DNA of 64,000 bases, taken from an uncultured Lachnospiraceae bacterium. GTDB taxonomy: Bacteria; Bacillota; Clostridia; Lachnospirales; Lachnospiraceae. The number at the start of each line of letters is the position of its first letter. The stretch's first letter is position 1. The stretch lies in the NCBI GenBank assembly GCA_902789735.1, contig CADAOZ010000006.1, positions 62,001 through 126,000 of the forward strand, read 5' to 3'. Of this stretch, positions 36,427 to 45,383 are shown piece after piece. The position numbers and the translations under genes were made by a program. Under the pieces are notes generated by a model that saw only the letters and a program-made list of their open reading frames with translations, ran no database searches and had not been told where the DNA came from.

Positions 36427-36522
36427 CCGGTCTTCAGGATCCGGAACTGATTCCGATAGGCCGGAATATGCCGGTCTTCAGGATCCGGAACTGATTCCGA
36501 TAGGCCGGAATATACCGGTCTT
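36427..36522. repeat. Two 44-bp repeats plus a partial third upstream of tRNA-Leu
   Basis: Units at 36427-36470 and 36471-36514 begin CCGGTCTTCAGGATCCGGAA and end GGCCGGAATAT(G/A); a third starts at 36515. They fill part of the 390-base gap 36306-36695, in which no gene is seen. A 9-bp doubling (GGTTCCAACAGGTTCCGG region) lies next to the lysA stop. Confidence 0.85.
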
Positions 36523-36695
36523 CCGTCCCTGCTGTGTATTATCATGTGTAATACACGCCGCAGTTCCTACCATATCTTGTGGTCCCGACCGGCCACGTCT
36601 ATTTTAGCATGCTATCGTGATTTTTGCAGATGCTCTGTCACATAAAACGATTTATGTGTTGTAAAACAGGTTCCAACAGGTTCCGGGCCTGCCGT

Positions 36696-37985
36696 TCAGC
36701 AGCCGGCCGCGTCAAAGTCAATGTTTTCGTAGAAGGGACTGCCCTCGAAGGTTGCGAAATAATCCCTGGCCGTTTCGGCTCTGCGGATCTGATCGACGCT
36801 GCCGTCAGTCCGGAGCAGGAGCTCCGCGCTGCGCAGGCGGCCGTTGTAGTTATATCCCATGGCGAAACCGTGGGCGCCGGTATCATGGATATAGAGCAGA
36901 TCTCCTTTTTCAATCTCCGGGAGCATGCGGTCGATCGCGAACTTGTCATTGTTCTCGCAGAGGCTGCCGACTACATCATACTTATGATCGCAGGGCGCGT
37001 CTTCCTTGCCCAGGACCGTGATGTGATGGTAAGCCCCGTACATGGCCGGACGCATGAGGTTGGCCGCGCAGGCGTCTACGCCGATATATTCCTTATAGAT
37101 GTGCTTCTCATGGATGGCTCTGGTGACCAGGGCGCCGTAAGGAGCCAGCATGAAGCGGCCCATCTCCGTATAAATGGCGACATCATCCATGCCCGCGGGG
37201 ACCAGGATCTCTTCGTATTTGCGGCGGACGCCTTCTCCGATCGCGTAGATGTCATTGGGTACGCCGTCAGGGGTATAGGGGACGCCAACGCCGCCTGAAA
37301 GATTGATAAAGGAGAAGTGGATGTCCAGTTTCCGGCTGATCTCGGCCGCCAGTTCAAAGAGCTGGCCCGCCAGGATAGGATAATAATCGTTGGAAACGGT
37401 ATTGGAAGCGATAAAGGCATGGATACCGAAATGCTTCACGCCCAGTTCCTTCAGCTGTCTGTAGCCTTCAAAGAGCTGGTCCTTGGTAAAGCCGTATTTT
37501 GCATCACCGGGGTTGTCCATGATTCCGTTGCTCATGGTAAAGACACCGCCGGGATTATAGCGGCAGCACATGGTCTCGGGCAGCTTTCCGTCCAGGATCT
37601 TCGTGATAAAAGGAATGTGGGTAAGATCATCCAGATTGATGATGGCGCCCAGTTTTGCCGCGTAGGCATACTCTTCCGCCGGTGTCTCATTGGCAGAGAA
37701 CATGATATGCTCCCCGGACGCGCCGACCGCCCTGGCCAGCATCAGTTCGGTCATGGAAGAGCAGTCAAAACCGAAATCATAATCCTGAAAAAGATCCATA
37801 ATGGAGGGATTGGGCGTCGCCTTTACCGCAAAGTATTCCCTGAATCCTTTATTCCAGGCGAAGGCTTCCTTGACGGCTTTCGCGTTGGCACGGATTCCTG
37901 CCTCATCATAGATGTGCCAGGGGGTCGGATAAACGGATGCGAGTTGTTCGGCTTTTTCTTTGCTGATAAAGGGTACTTTGTTCAT
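36696..37985 (-). CDS. lysA: Diaminopimelate decarboxylase-family PLP enzyme
   Basis: 429 residues from MNKVPFISKE at 37985; the ribosome site is weak (TGGAATACT). The alanine-racemase-fold group IV decarboxylase features are visible: YFAVKATPNPSIM with the PLP lysine (about residue 54), the glycine loop SGGVGVPYTPDG, the EMGRFMLAPYGALV strand, and the active-site Cys in GSLCENNDKFA from the partner subunit. Expected reaction: meso-diaminopimelate to lysine. A related carboxy-polyamine or ornithine/arginine decarboxylase role cannot be excluded. It has its own promoter and a 130-base leader without a lysine riboswitch. Confidence 0.85.
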   Translation of the reverse strand: MNKVPFISKEKAEQLASVYPTPWHIYDEAGIRANAKAVKEAFAWNKGFREYFAVKATPNPSIMDLFQDYDFGFDCSSMTELMLARAVGASGEHIMFSANETPAEEYAYAAKLGAIINLDDLTHIPFITKILDGKLPETMCCRYNPGGVFTMSNGIMDNPGDAKYGFTKDQLFEGYRQLKELGVKHFGIHAFIASNTVSNDYYPILAGQLFELAAEISRKLDIHFSFINLSGGVGVPYTPDGVPNDIYAIGEGVRRKYEEILVPAGMDDVAIYTEMGRFMLAPYGALVTRAIHEKHIYKEYIGVDACAANLMRPAMYGAYHHITVLGKEDAPCDHKYDVVGSLCENNDKFAIDRMLPEIEKGDLLYIHDTGAHGFAMGYNYNGRLRSAELLLRTDGSVDQIRRAETARDYFATFEGSPFYENIDFDAAGC

Positions 37986-38125
37986 AGTATTCCATTTCTG
38001 TACTGCCCGGTAATGAACCGCGGCAGCCAGGCAGTACATTGACTGAAGCGGTATCTCATGTTTAAAGACTGAAACAGCCGCGCTGCTTTATGCGGCGCCG
38101 GTAATGACAAAAATACGTTGTTAAT

Positions 38126-38153
38126 AATATAAGAAAAGGCGGTATTTTGTCAA
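38126..38153 (-). promoter_or_regulatory. lysA: lysA promoter
   Basis: Minus-strand TTGACA (38148-38153), 16-bp spacer, TATATT (38126-38131). The -35 lies in the loop of the hairpin at 38136-38161. Confidence 0.75.
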
Positions 38154-38161
38154 TCCGCCTT
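38136..38161 (-). terminator. Possible terminator of ung, overlapping the lysA promoter
   Basis: Minus-strand stem AAGGCGG/CCGCCTT, loop ATTGACAAAATA, followed by TTCTTATATTATT. The T tract is interrupted, so termination may be partial. Confidence 0.55.
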
Positions 38162-38216
38162 CTCTGATTAACTTCAACACTTTAACAGATTAATTCAAAA
38201 AATCAGGCATTTATGC

Positions 38217-38897
38217 TCAGCTGTAAATATTCCTGATCTGCCAGTCGATGGGATCCACGCCGTGGTCCCGGAGGAACCGGTTGCACTGGCTGAAATGGCG
38301 GCATCCGAAGAACCCTCTGTAGGCGGACAGTGGACTGGGATGGGGGGCCCGCAGGATCAGGTGCCCCGGATTGGTCAGCATGGGCGCCTTGGACTGGGCC
38401 GGTGAACCCCAGAGCATATATACGATGGGGCGGTCCTGGGCGTTAACAGCCTGCAGGATGGCGTCCGTGAACTGTTCCCAGCCATGGTTCCTGTGGGAAT
38501 TGGCCTGATGGGCCCTGACGGTCAGGACAGTATTGAGGAGCAGGACGCCCTGCTCCGCCCAGGAAGTCAGGCAGCCGTTATCGGGGATCCTGCAGCCCAG
38601 GTCATCATGAAGTTCTTTATAGATATTGACAAGGGACGGGGGAATCTGGGTGCCCGGCTGGACTGAAAAACAAAGTCCATGCGCCTGATGTTCCCCATGA
38701 TAGGGATCCTGTCCCAGGATGACAGCCTTGACTTTGGACAGGGGGGTCAGATGCAGGGCATTGAAAATATCCTGCGCCGGCGGGTAAACCGTCCCGTTCG
38801 CGTACTCTCTGGTCGCAAATTTATAAAGTTCCCTGTAATACGGCTTTCCGAATTCAGCCTGGACCGCCGGAAGCCAGTCATTCGCGATAGCGCCCAT
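38217..38897 (-). CDS. ung: Uracil-DNA glycosylase, family 1
   Basis: 226 residues, usual length, from the ATG at 38897 with GAGGTAACAGA upstream. GQDPYHGEHQAHGLCFSV contains the catalytic Asp-water motif and HPSPLSAYRGFFGCRHF the minor-groove loop. It removes uracil from DNA in base-excision repair. Confidence 0.97.
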   Translation of the reverse strand: MGAIANDWLPAVQAEFGKPYYRELYKFATREYANGTVYPPAQDIFNALHLTPLSKVKAVILGQDPYHGEHQAHGLCFSVQPGTQIPPSLVNIYKELHDDLGCRIPDNGCLTSWAEQGVLLLNTVLTVRAHQANSHRNHGWEQFTDAILQAVNAQDRPIVYMLWGSPAQSKAPMLTNPGHLILRAPHPSPLSAYRGFFGCRHFSQCNRFLRDHGVDPIDWQIRNIYS

Positions 38898-39046
38898 TCT
38901 GTTACCTCTTTCCTGTTTTTCAGGGGGCATCCCGCTGCTCTGTTCTTTTTCGACGTGTTCTTTTTCGTCAGCGGCACGCAGACAGAATGCATCCGTCCCC
39001 TTTCTCCTATCTTCTCACGCAGCCGCTTTTATCCGCCTTTACCGGA

Positions 39047-41224
39047 TTATTCCCTGCCGCAGGCCTCCAGGGCTGCAATGAGGAACTGCCATGTCCTCTG
39101 AACAGACGGGATGTTGAGCTTCTCGTCGGGCGTATGAATTCCGGACATCTCAGGGCCGATGGAAACGGCATCCAGTCCGGGCATCTTGGCTGCCAGCAGG
39201 CCGCACTCCAGCCCGCCGTGGGTCACGCAGATCGCGGCATCTTTTCCGTAAGTATCTTTGAAGACGCCCTGCAGAAGATCACGGAAGTCAGATTCCGTAC
39301 GATACTCCCAGGCGGGATATTGTCCCACGATCCTGACGCTGCCCTCGAACTGGGCCGCAATGCAGGACAGACGGTCCATCATCATCTGTTTCTGGGAGTT
39401 GACACTGCTTCTGACCAGGAATTCGGCGGAGATTCCGTCCGCCGCCGTAGTCAGGATCCCCAGGTTCAGGGAAGTCTGGGGCATGCCCGCAAGGCCGGGC
39501 GTATACTCGATCACGCCGTTGGGAACAGCCATCAGGAAGCGGATAAACTTTCTGGTATCGTTCTTTGTAAATGCGGGACGGAGCTCTGCCGTATTCTCTT
39601 TGACCCAGTCTGCCTTGACCGTCAGGCCGGGATCGCATACCGCGTATTCATTTTTCAGGGCTTTACGGATCTCCTTGATCTGCTTTTTGACTTTCTTACG
39701 GTCAACTGCGGAAGGGAACAGGAGTGACGCCTCCGCTTCTCTGGGAATGGCGTTATCCTTATTGCCGCCCTGTACGCTGAGCAGACGGAATTCTGTCTTC
39801 CGATAGAGCGTATAAAGGATTCTGGCCATGAGCAGGTCCGCGTTCGCCCTGCCGGCCCCGATCATTTCGCCGGAATGGCCGCCCAGCAGACCGCTGACTT
39901 TAATCTTCAGGACGCGCCCGCTCTTCTCGGAACGTCTGCCGTGCACGGCAAGGATCATATCCGCGCCGCCCGCGCATCCGACTGTGAAGGCGCCTTCCGA
40001 CTCGGAATCCATGTTGAGCATCCTGCGTCCCTTCAGTTCCGATACATCCAGAGCCTCAGCACCCAGCAGGCCGACTTCCTCATCTGTTGTAAATACACAT
40101 TCCAGGGCAGGATGCGCAATCTCGCTGCTGTCCAGGACCGCCAGCATCATGGCGACCGCGATGCCGTCGTCGCCGCCCAGGGTGGTCCCATCTGCCGTCA
40201 GCCAGTCGCCTTCTACCAGGGTTTTGAGAGGATCCCTTGTCATATCGGCGTCGCATCCGGGCGCTTTTTCACAGACCATGTCCATATGGCCCTGCAGGAT
40301 CAGGGCAGGTGCCTTCTCACATCCGGGCGTTGCGGGCGCAAAGATGATTACATTGCCCTTGTCATCTTTGGTACATTTGTAATTGTGGCCGGCCGCGAAT
40401 TTGACCAGGAAGTTGCTGATCCCTTCGGTGTTGAAAGACCCATGGGGAATATCGCAGATGATCTTGAAATATCTGAATACTTCCTGCGGCTCAATATTCG
40501 TGATATCCAGGGTAATTTCCGACGCCGTTTTTACAGGTTCCGGTTCCGCCGCAGGCGCTTCTTCTGCTGCTGCAGAATCTGTTTCGTCCTTTTCCTCTGC
40601 CGCAGATTCCGCTTCAGACGCAGGCATGTCTTCCTCTTCTTCTGTCACTAAGGCTTCCTTCGCATTCTGTTCTTCTTCAACTGCTTCTTCCGCTGCAACA
40701 GTCTCAGATTCTGCTTCTGTCTCAGCTTCTTCGGCCGTCTCTGTCTCAGCTTCTTCGGCTGCCGCTGCAGCAGGAATCACATCATCGTCTGCAGCAGCTT
40801 CTGCCTCTTCAACTACTGCCTCAACAACTTCGGTCTCTTCAACCGCTGCCTCAACTGTTTCTGCCTCCTCAGTTGCTGCCTCAACAACTGTTTCTGCCTC
40901 TTCAGCAGCTGCTTCAACAACTGTTTCTGCCTCTTCAGCTGCTGCCTCAACAACTGTTTCTGCCTCTTCAGCAGCTGCTTCAACAACAGCTTCTGCTTCC
41001 TCAGCTGCAGGCGCTGCCGCAGCCGCAGGCTCTGCCGCATCTTCTGCGGCGGGCGCATTCTCTTCGGCCGCTTCCGTGGAATCAGTATCCGCCGCGGCTT
41101 CCGCTTCCTCGATTTTCTTCAGGTTCTTTTTATTGACCTCAAAGTCTTTCGTAAAGCCGGCGTCCGCTTCATTGGATACCTCCTGAATTTTCTTTCTTCC
41201 GAATAATGCTTCCCAAATGCCCAT
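39047..41224 (-). CDS. pepD: PepD-like M20 aminoacyl-histidine dipeptidase with long acidic N-terminal extension
   Basis: 725 residues; PepD is normally about 480. The start MGIWEALFGRKK at 41224 has AGGAGGCATAAAA. Residues about 13-235 are an Ala/Glu/Val-rich tract with tandem EAETVVEAAAEE units. The peptidase domain (about 245-725) is complete: LQGHMDMVCEK (metal His and Asp), GGDDGIAVAMML, TTDEEVGLLGA (catalytic Glu pair), MNMDSE-type ligand, then a dimerisation lid and a C-terminal GGLECGLLAAK and SIGPEMSGIHTPDE segment. It cleaves Xaa-His and other dipeptides with zinc. The extension resembles the acidic N-terminus of FtsY in composition only. Confidence 0.9.
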   Translation of the reverse strand: MGIWEALFGRKKIQEVSNEADAGFTKDFEVNKKNLKKIEEAEAAADTDSTEAAEENAPAAEDAAEPAAAAAPAAEEAEAVVEAAAEEAETVVEAAAEEAETVVEAAAEEAETVVEAATEEAETVEAAVEETEVVEAVVEEAEAAADDDVIPAAAAAEEAETETAEEAETEAESETVAAEEAVEEEQNAKEALVTEEEEDMPASEAESAAEEKDETDSAAAEEAPAAEPEPVKTASEITLDITNIEPQEVFRYFKIICDIPHGSFNTEGISNFLVKFAAGHNYKCTKDDKGNVIIFAPATPGCEKAPALILQGHMDMVCEKAPGCDADMTRDPLKTLVEGDWLTADGTTLGGDDGIAVAMMLAVLDSSEIAHPALECVFTTDEEVGLLGAEALDVSELKGRRMLNMDSESEGAFTVGCAGGADMILAVHGRRSEKSGRVLKIKVSGLLGGHSGEMIGAGRANADLLMARILYTLYRKTEFRLLSVQGGNKDNAIPREAEASLLFPSAVDRKKVKKQIKEIRKALKNEYAVCDPGLTVKADWVKENTAELRPAFTKNDTRKFIRFLMAVPNGVIEYTPGLAGMPQTSLNLGILTTAADGISAEFLVRSSVNSQKQMMMDRLSCIAAQFEGSVRIVGQYPAWEYRTESDFRDLLQGVFKDTYGKDAAICVTHGGLECGLLAAKMPGLDAVSIGPEMSGIHTPDEKLNIPSVQRTWQFLIAALEACGRE

Positions 41225-41314
41225 TTTTATGCCTCCTGAATGATGTTGTTCTCTGGTTTCTATATCCTGATTGTTTGTATGACCGGCTTCCTGTGTCATC
41301 GGCCTTTTATTTTC

Positions 41315-42079
41315 TCACAGTCTGACCGGAATTCCTTTGTCCCGCAGGTATTCCTTGACCTCCCGGATCTCCAGTTCCTTGTAGTGGAACAGGGAAGCCG
41401 CAAGCGCCGCGTCCGCCCCGCCTTCTGTCAGGGCTTCATAGAAATGTTCCTTTGTGCCCGCCCCGCCGGATGCGATGACAGGAATCGATACCGCGTCCGA
41501 GATCGCCCGGGTCAGCTCCAGGTCATAACCGGCTTTTGTTCCGTCTCCGTCCATACTGGTCAGGAGAATCTCACCGGCGCCCAGCTGCTGGGCCCGTACC
41601 GCCCATTCCACCGCGTCTATACCGGTATCGATCCTGCCGCCGCTGCGGAAGATGGTCCAGCCTTCACTGCCGTCCCTGCGCCTTCTGGCGTCGATCGCCA
41701 CGACTACACACTGGCTGCCGAATTTGATGGCTCCTTCCGAGATCAGCTCAGGCCGGTTGATGGCAGCAGAGTTGATGGAGATCTTATCCGCGCCTTCCCT
41801 GAGGATGGCTTTCATATCATCGGTGGTCCGGATCCCGCCGCCGACGGTAAAGGGGATAAAGACCCGTTCCGCCACCCGGCGTACCATATCCGCCACCGTA
41901 TTCCTGGCGTCACTGGTGGCCGTGATATCCAGAAAGACCAGTTCATCCGCCCCTGCTTTGGAGTAGGCCTCGCCGGTCTCTACCGGATCGCCCGCATCCC
42001 GCAGCTGTACAAAATTGATGCCCTTAACGACTCGCCCCTGATTGACATCCAGACAGGGGATGATTCTCTTGGTTAACAT
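41315..42079 (-). CDS. hisF: Imidazole glycerol phosphate synthase, cyclase subunit
   Basis: 254 residues, standard. The barrel begins [20 protein letters not shown] (catalytic Asp11) and carries the VGGGI and second catalytic Asp ([13 protein letters not shown]) phosphate-binding loops. With HisH it makes imidazole glycerol phosphate and AICAR in histidine synthesis. AAGGAGAATAGATATAC precedes the ATG; 57 bases after hisH. Confidence 0.97.
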   Translation of the reverse strand: MLTKRIIPCLDVNQGRVVKGINFVQLRDAGDPVETGEAYSKAGADELVFLDITATSDARNTVADMVRRVAERVFIPFTVGGGIRTTDDMKAILREGADKISINSAAINRPELISEGAIKFGSQCVVVAIDARRRRDGSEGWTIFRSGGRIDTGIDAVEWAVRAQQLGAGEILLTSMDGDGTKAGYDLELTRAISDAVSIPVIASGGAGTKEHFYEALTEGGADAALAASLFHYKELEIREVKEYLRDKGIPVRL

Positions 42080-42136
42080 GTATATCTATTCTCCTTCTCT
42101 GCGCAGGATCTGCTGTATCAACGGCCCGGCTGCCGG

Positions 42137-42742
42137 TCAGGCCTCCAGGAAATTCCGCAGGATCTGCATGCCGACCGCCTCGCTCTTTTCCGGATGGAAC
42201 TGGCAGGCGAATACGTTGTCTCTCTGGACGGACGCGTCGATCCTGGTCCCGTACCAGGTGGTGGCTGTGACTATGTCTCTGTCCGCGGCGTCCACATAAA
42301 AAGAATGGACAAAATAGACAAAGCTGCCTTCCGGAACGCCCTCGAAGAGCCTGCCCTTTACCGGATAGGTCAGGTCATTCCAGCCAATCTGGGGGACTTT
42401 CCTGCCTTCCCCGTCGGGGATGCGCAGGACTTTGCCGGGCAGGATGCCCAGTCCTTCCACGCCGGGACTTTCCTGACTGGTCTCGAACAGCAGCTGCTGG
42501 CCCAGGCAGATGCCCAGAAAGGGGATTCCTTTATCCGCCACATGGTGGATGACCTCTTCCAGATCGAACTCCCGGATCCTGGACATGGCGTCCCCGAAAG
42601 CGCCGACGCCCGGCAGGATGACCCTGTCCGCGCCGGCTATGATATCCCGGTCTCTGGTCAGGACCGCTTCCCGGCCCAGATATTTGATGGCGTTATCAAC
42701 GCTTTTGATATTGCCGGCTTCATAATCAATGATTGCGATCAT
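42137..42742 (-). CDS. hisH: Imidazole glycerol phosphate synthase, glutaminase subunit
   Basis: 201 residues from MIAIIDYEAGNIKSV at 42742, with GAGGTATGAATAT upstream. Class I amidotransferase triad: FLGICLGQQLLFE and CQFHPEKSE. It supplies ammonia to HisF. It begins only 4 bases after the histidine kinase stop, which suggests co-transcription with the two-component genes; no other his genes are in view. Confidence 0.96.
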   Translation of the reverse strand: MIAIIDYEAGNIKSVDNAIKYLGREAVLTRDRDIIAGADRVILPGVGAFGDAMSRIREFDLEEVIHHVADKGIPFLGICLGQQLLFETSQESPGVEGLGILPGKVLRIPDGEGRKVPQIGWNDLTYPVKGRLFEGVPEGSFVYFVHSFYVDAADRDIVTATTWYGTRIDASVQRDNVFACQFHPEKSEAVGMQILRNFLEA

Positions 42743-42746
42743 ATAT

Positions 42747-44390
42747 TCATACCTCGATTTCAGAAGTGTCTGGTTCATCTTTTTGCCGTTCCGCGCCGGA
42801 GGTGTCCAGCTCGAACCAGAATTTGACGCCATTATCATAGTTGATGACGCCATACTCCTGTTGGAGCAGGTTCATGATGGCACGGACAATGGACAGCCCC
42901 ACGCCGGACCCGCCATAAGCCCGGGTCCTGGCCTTGTCGACCTTGTAGAATTTTTCCCACAGATGGGGCAGGGATTCAGACGGGATCGGGCTGCCGGAAT
43001 TGAATACGGAGACTCTGACCGTATTCTCTTTTTCTTCAAAACGGATATCGATGATTTTATCGCCAGCCGCGTGATTGCAGGCGTTGGAATAATAGTTGGC
43101 AAAAACCTCCTCGACCAGGAACTCGTCGGCCCAGACCATGATCGGGCCGGTCTCCTGCATACTGACCGTGATCCCGTTCTGCTCCGCCAGCAGTTCCGCC
43201 CGGGACAGGTAATTCCTGACCAGCTCGGTAATATCGAAATGTTCCATGGTCACGGCATTGTTGCCGAATTCCAGCTGGTTCAGGGTCAGGAGCTTCTGGA
43301 CCATCCGGTTCATCTTGCCGGCTTCATCCACGATGACTTCGCAGTAATAGTCCCGGCTCTCAGGGTCGTCAGAAATGCCTTCCTGCAGGCCCTCCGCGTA
43401 GCCCTGGATCAGGGCCAGGGGCGTTTTGAGCTCATGGGTGACACTGGCCAGGAAATCCTGCCGCATGGCCTCGACCTCTTCTTTTCTGCGGATATCCCGG
43501 CGCAGTTCATTATTGGCTGCTTTCAGTTCGGAGATGGTCTCTTCCAGTGTTTCAGACAGTTCATTGATATTCTGGCCCAGGTCGGCAATCTCGGTCCGGC
43601 TGGTCCCCTCGTATTTGGCGCTGAAATCCAGCTTCTTCATACGTGTGGAGATATCTGTCAGCTCCCGGATGGGCCGGGTAACTGTACCGGCCAGGATCAT
43701 GGCCATGACCGCGCCGATGGCCGTGATGACCAGACCTACCTGCAGGAAAAAGCGGTTGGCCAGGGAGGAGCTGTTATGTATGCTTTCCAGCGGCGCCCGC
43801 ATCAGAAAATAGCTGCCGTCCTCCAGGCTGCCCCACATTTCCAGGGACTGCTGGGAGGTCCTGCGGTCCAGAATGACATTGAGCACATAGTTGTCTCTGC
43901 GTTCGATCGTTTCGAGAATGCAGAAATCATAGGTGTCCATTCCGTTCTTACGCCAGAATTCCCTTGCTTCATCTTTGCTCGATCCCGCATCGACCTGATC
44001 TGCACCTTCGGCAGCGGCTTCCAGTTCCTCTCTGGTCGGCGTCAGGCCCAGCAGGTTGTCCCACATCCTGCGCTCCATGGTCTCGGCATCGGGGCCATAG
44101 CTCTTGATTGTCATGGAGTCCTGGTTCATGATGATGATGCCGATATTATCTTTGTTGTTGATCTTGACCAGTTCCACATCAAAATCATCCGAGGTGATCT
44201 CGTCCCGGCCGACCGCCCCGACCAGGCTCTCCCGGCACTTTTTCAGGGCCGTGATTTTCTGGGTCCTGTAGAAGTCATCCAGAAAGGTCCGGTTGACCAG
44301 CATGGAGACCAGCATCATACCTGCCAGCAGGGCAACGATGATCAGGGTGAACTGGGTCCTGAGGGAGAACCTCATGGTCCTTTTTTTCAT
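42747..44390 (-). CDS. Membrane sensor histidine kinase
   Basis: 547 residues. TM1 at about residues 8-30 and TM2 at about 210-235 bracket an extracytoplasmic sensor domain; a HAMP segment (TRPIRELTDISTRMKKL) leads to the HisKA motif SVTHELKTPLALIQGYAEG (phospho-His), then N box EVFANYYSNACNHA and G boxes ending GGSGVGLSIV. Signal unknown. The start has GAGG in the end of the response-regulator gene, 3 bases upstream, a typical pair. Confidence 0.95.
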   Translation of the reverse strand: MKKRTMRFSLRTQFTLIIVALLAGMMLVSMLVNRTFLDDFYRTQKITALKKCRESLVGAVGRDEITSDDFDVELVKINNKDNIGIIIMNQDSMTIKSYGPDAETMERRMWDNLLGLTPTREELEAAAEGADQVDAGSSKDEAREFWRKNGMDTYDFCILETIERRDNYVLNVILDRRTSQQSLEMWGSLEDGSYFLMRAPLESIHNSSSLANRFFLQVGLVITAIGAVMAMILAGTVTRPIRELTDISTRMKKLDFSAKYEGTSRTEIADLGQNINELSETLEETISELKAANNELRRDIRRKEEVEAMRQDFLASVTHELKTPLALIQGYAEGLQEGISDDPESRDYYCEVIVDEAGKMNRMVQKLLTLNQLEFGNNAVTMEHFDITELVRNYLSRAELLAEQNGITVSMQETGPIMVWADEFLVEEVFANYYSNACNHAAGDKIIDIRFEEKENTVRVSVFNSGSPIPSESLPHLWEKFYKVDKARTRAYGGSGVGLSIVRAIMNLLQQEYGVINYDNGVKFWFELDTSGAERQKDEPDTSEIEV

Positions 44391-44393
44391 GCT

Positions 44394-45068
44394 TTACGCC
44401 TCAAATTTATATCCTACGCCCCAGACGGTACGGATGTTCTCCCCCTTGTCACCCAGTTTGCTCCTGAGCTTTTTGACATGGGTATCGATGGTCCTGGCGT
44501 CTCCGTAGTAGTCATAATTCCAGACATTGTTGAGGATCTTTTCCCTGGAGAGGGCGATGCCTTTGTTTTCCATAAAATAACCCAGCAGTTCGAACTCTTT
44601 GGAGGAAAGCTCGATCTCTTTGCCGTCCACATAGACCGCATGGGCGGAAAGATCCATTGTGATCCCGCCGGCTTCCAGCTTTTCTTCACTGTCGGTCCCG
44701 CCGGTCCTGCGCAGAATGGCGCCGACCCTGGCCACCAGGGTCTTGGGGCTGAAAGGCTTGGTCACATATTCATCCACGCCCAGGTCAAAACCGCGCAGCT
44801 CGTCCCTTTCATCAGACCGGGCTGTCAGCATGATAATGGGAACCCTTGAGTATTTGCGGATCTCCTCCAGGACCTGATAGCCGTCCAGACCGGGCATCAT
44901 AACGTCCAGGATGATCAGAGAAATATCCTTGTCCGCATAAAAAGCGTCCAGGGCCTTTTCTCCGTCTTCCGCTTCCACGACCAGATAACCGCTCCGTATC
45001 AGGAAATCCCGGACCAGTTTCCGCATCCTTGCTTCATCATCTACTACCAGTATTTTCTGCTCTTTCAT
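44394..45068 (-). CDS. OmpR/PhoB-family response regulator
   Basis: 224 residues. Receiver domain with acidic pair DDEAR, phospho-Asp in SLIILDVMMPGLDGY (about residue 54), Thr/Ser in MLTARSDERDE and Lys in EYVTKPFSP. The C-terminal winged helix ends with RTIDTHVKKLRSKLGDKGENIRTVWGVGYKF. GGAGTGGAAGA precedes the ATG. First gene of a likely RR-HK-hisH-hisF run. The 315-base gap to glgX holds the glgX terminator and an AT-rich possible promoter region with no clear consensus. Confidence 0.96.
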   Translation of the reverse strand: MKEQKILVVDDEARMRKLVRDFLIRSGYLVVEAEDGEKALDAFYADKDISLIILDVMMPGLDGYQVLEEIRKYSRVPIIMLTARSDERDELRGFDLGVDEYVTKPFSPKTLVARVGAILRRTGGTDSEEKLEAGGITMDLSAHAVYVDGKEIELSSKEFELLGYFMENKGIALSREKILNNVWNYDYYGDARTIDTHVKKLRSKLGDKGENIRTVWGVGYKFEA

Positions 45069-45325
45069 TCTTCCACTCCGCTGCTTCTGTCTCTTTTTGG
45101 CTGTTCTGCCTGACTGCTTCTTTCAGACTGTCTCTGCAGCCCGTTCCTTCTATATATATGACATATGGATATATGGACCGCTTCTTTCCCGTGTATTTTC
45201 TTACATATTTGTGTTCTTTATGTGATTTTATCCGCATTCTGTCTGATTCAGCGTGCTTTTTGCAGGCCGGCCGTCTCCTGCGCAGCAGGCTCCGGCAGAC
45301 CGGCCCGAATTATATTTTCTCACAT

Positions 45326-45362
45326 AAAAAGGGACAGGACAACCATATGGCGGCCCTGTCCG
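45326..45362 (-). terminator. Intrinsic terminator of the debranching-enzyme gene
   Basis: Minus-strand stem GGACAGG/CCTGTCC around a large loop, followed by CTTTTTATG, about 25 bases after the stop at 45384. Confidence 0.85.
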
Positions 45363-45383
45363 CATGTAATTTTCTGATGAGGA

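Noticed and set aside
37986-38125. Lysine riboswitch for lysA
   Set aside because: The 130-base leader is too short and shows no multi-helix core or terminator.
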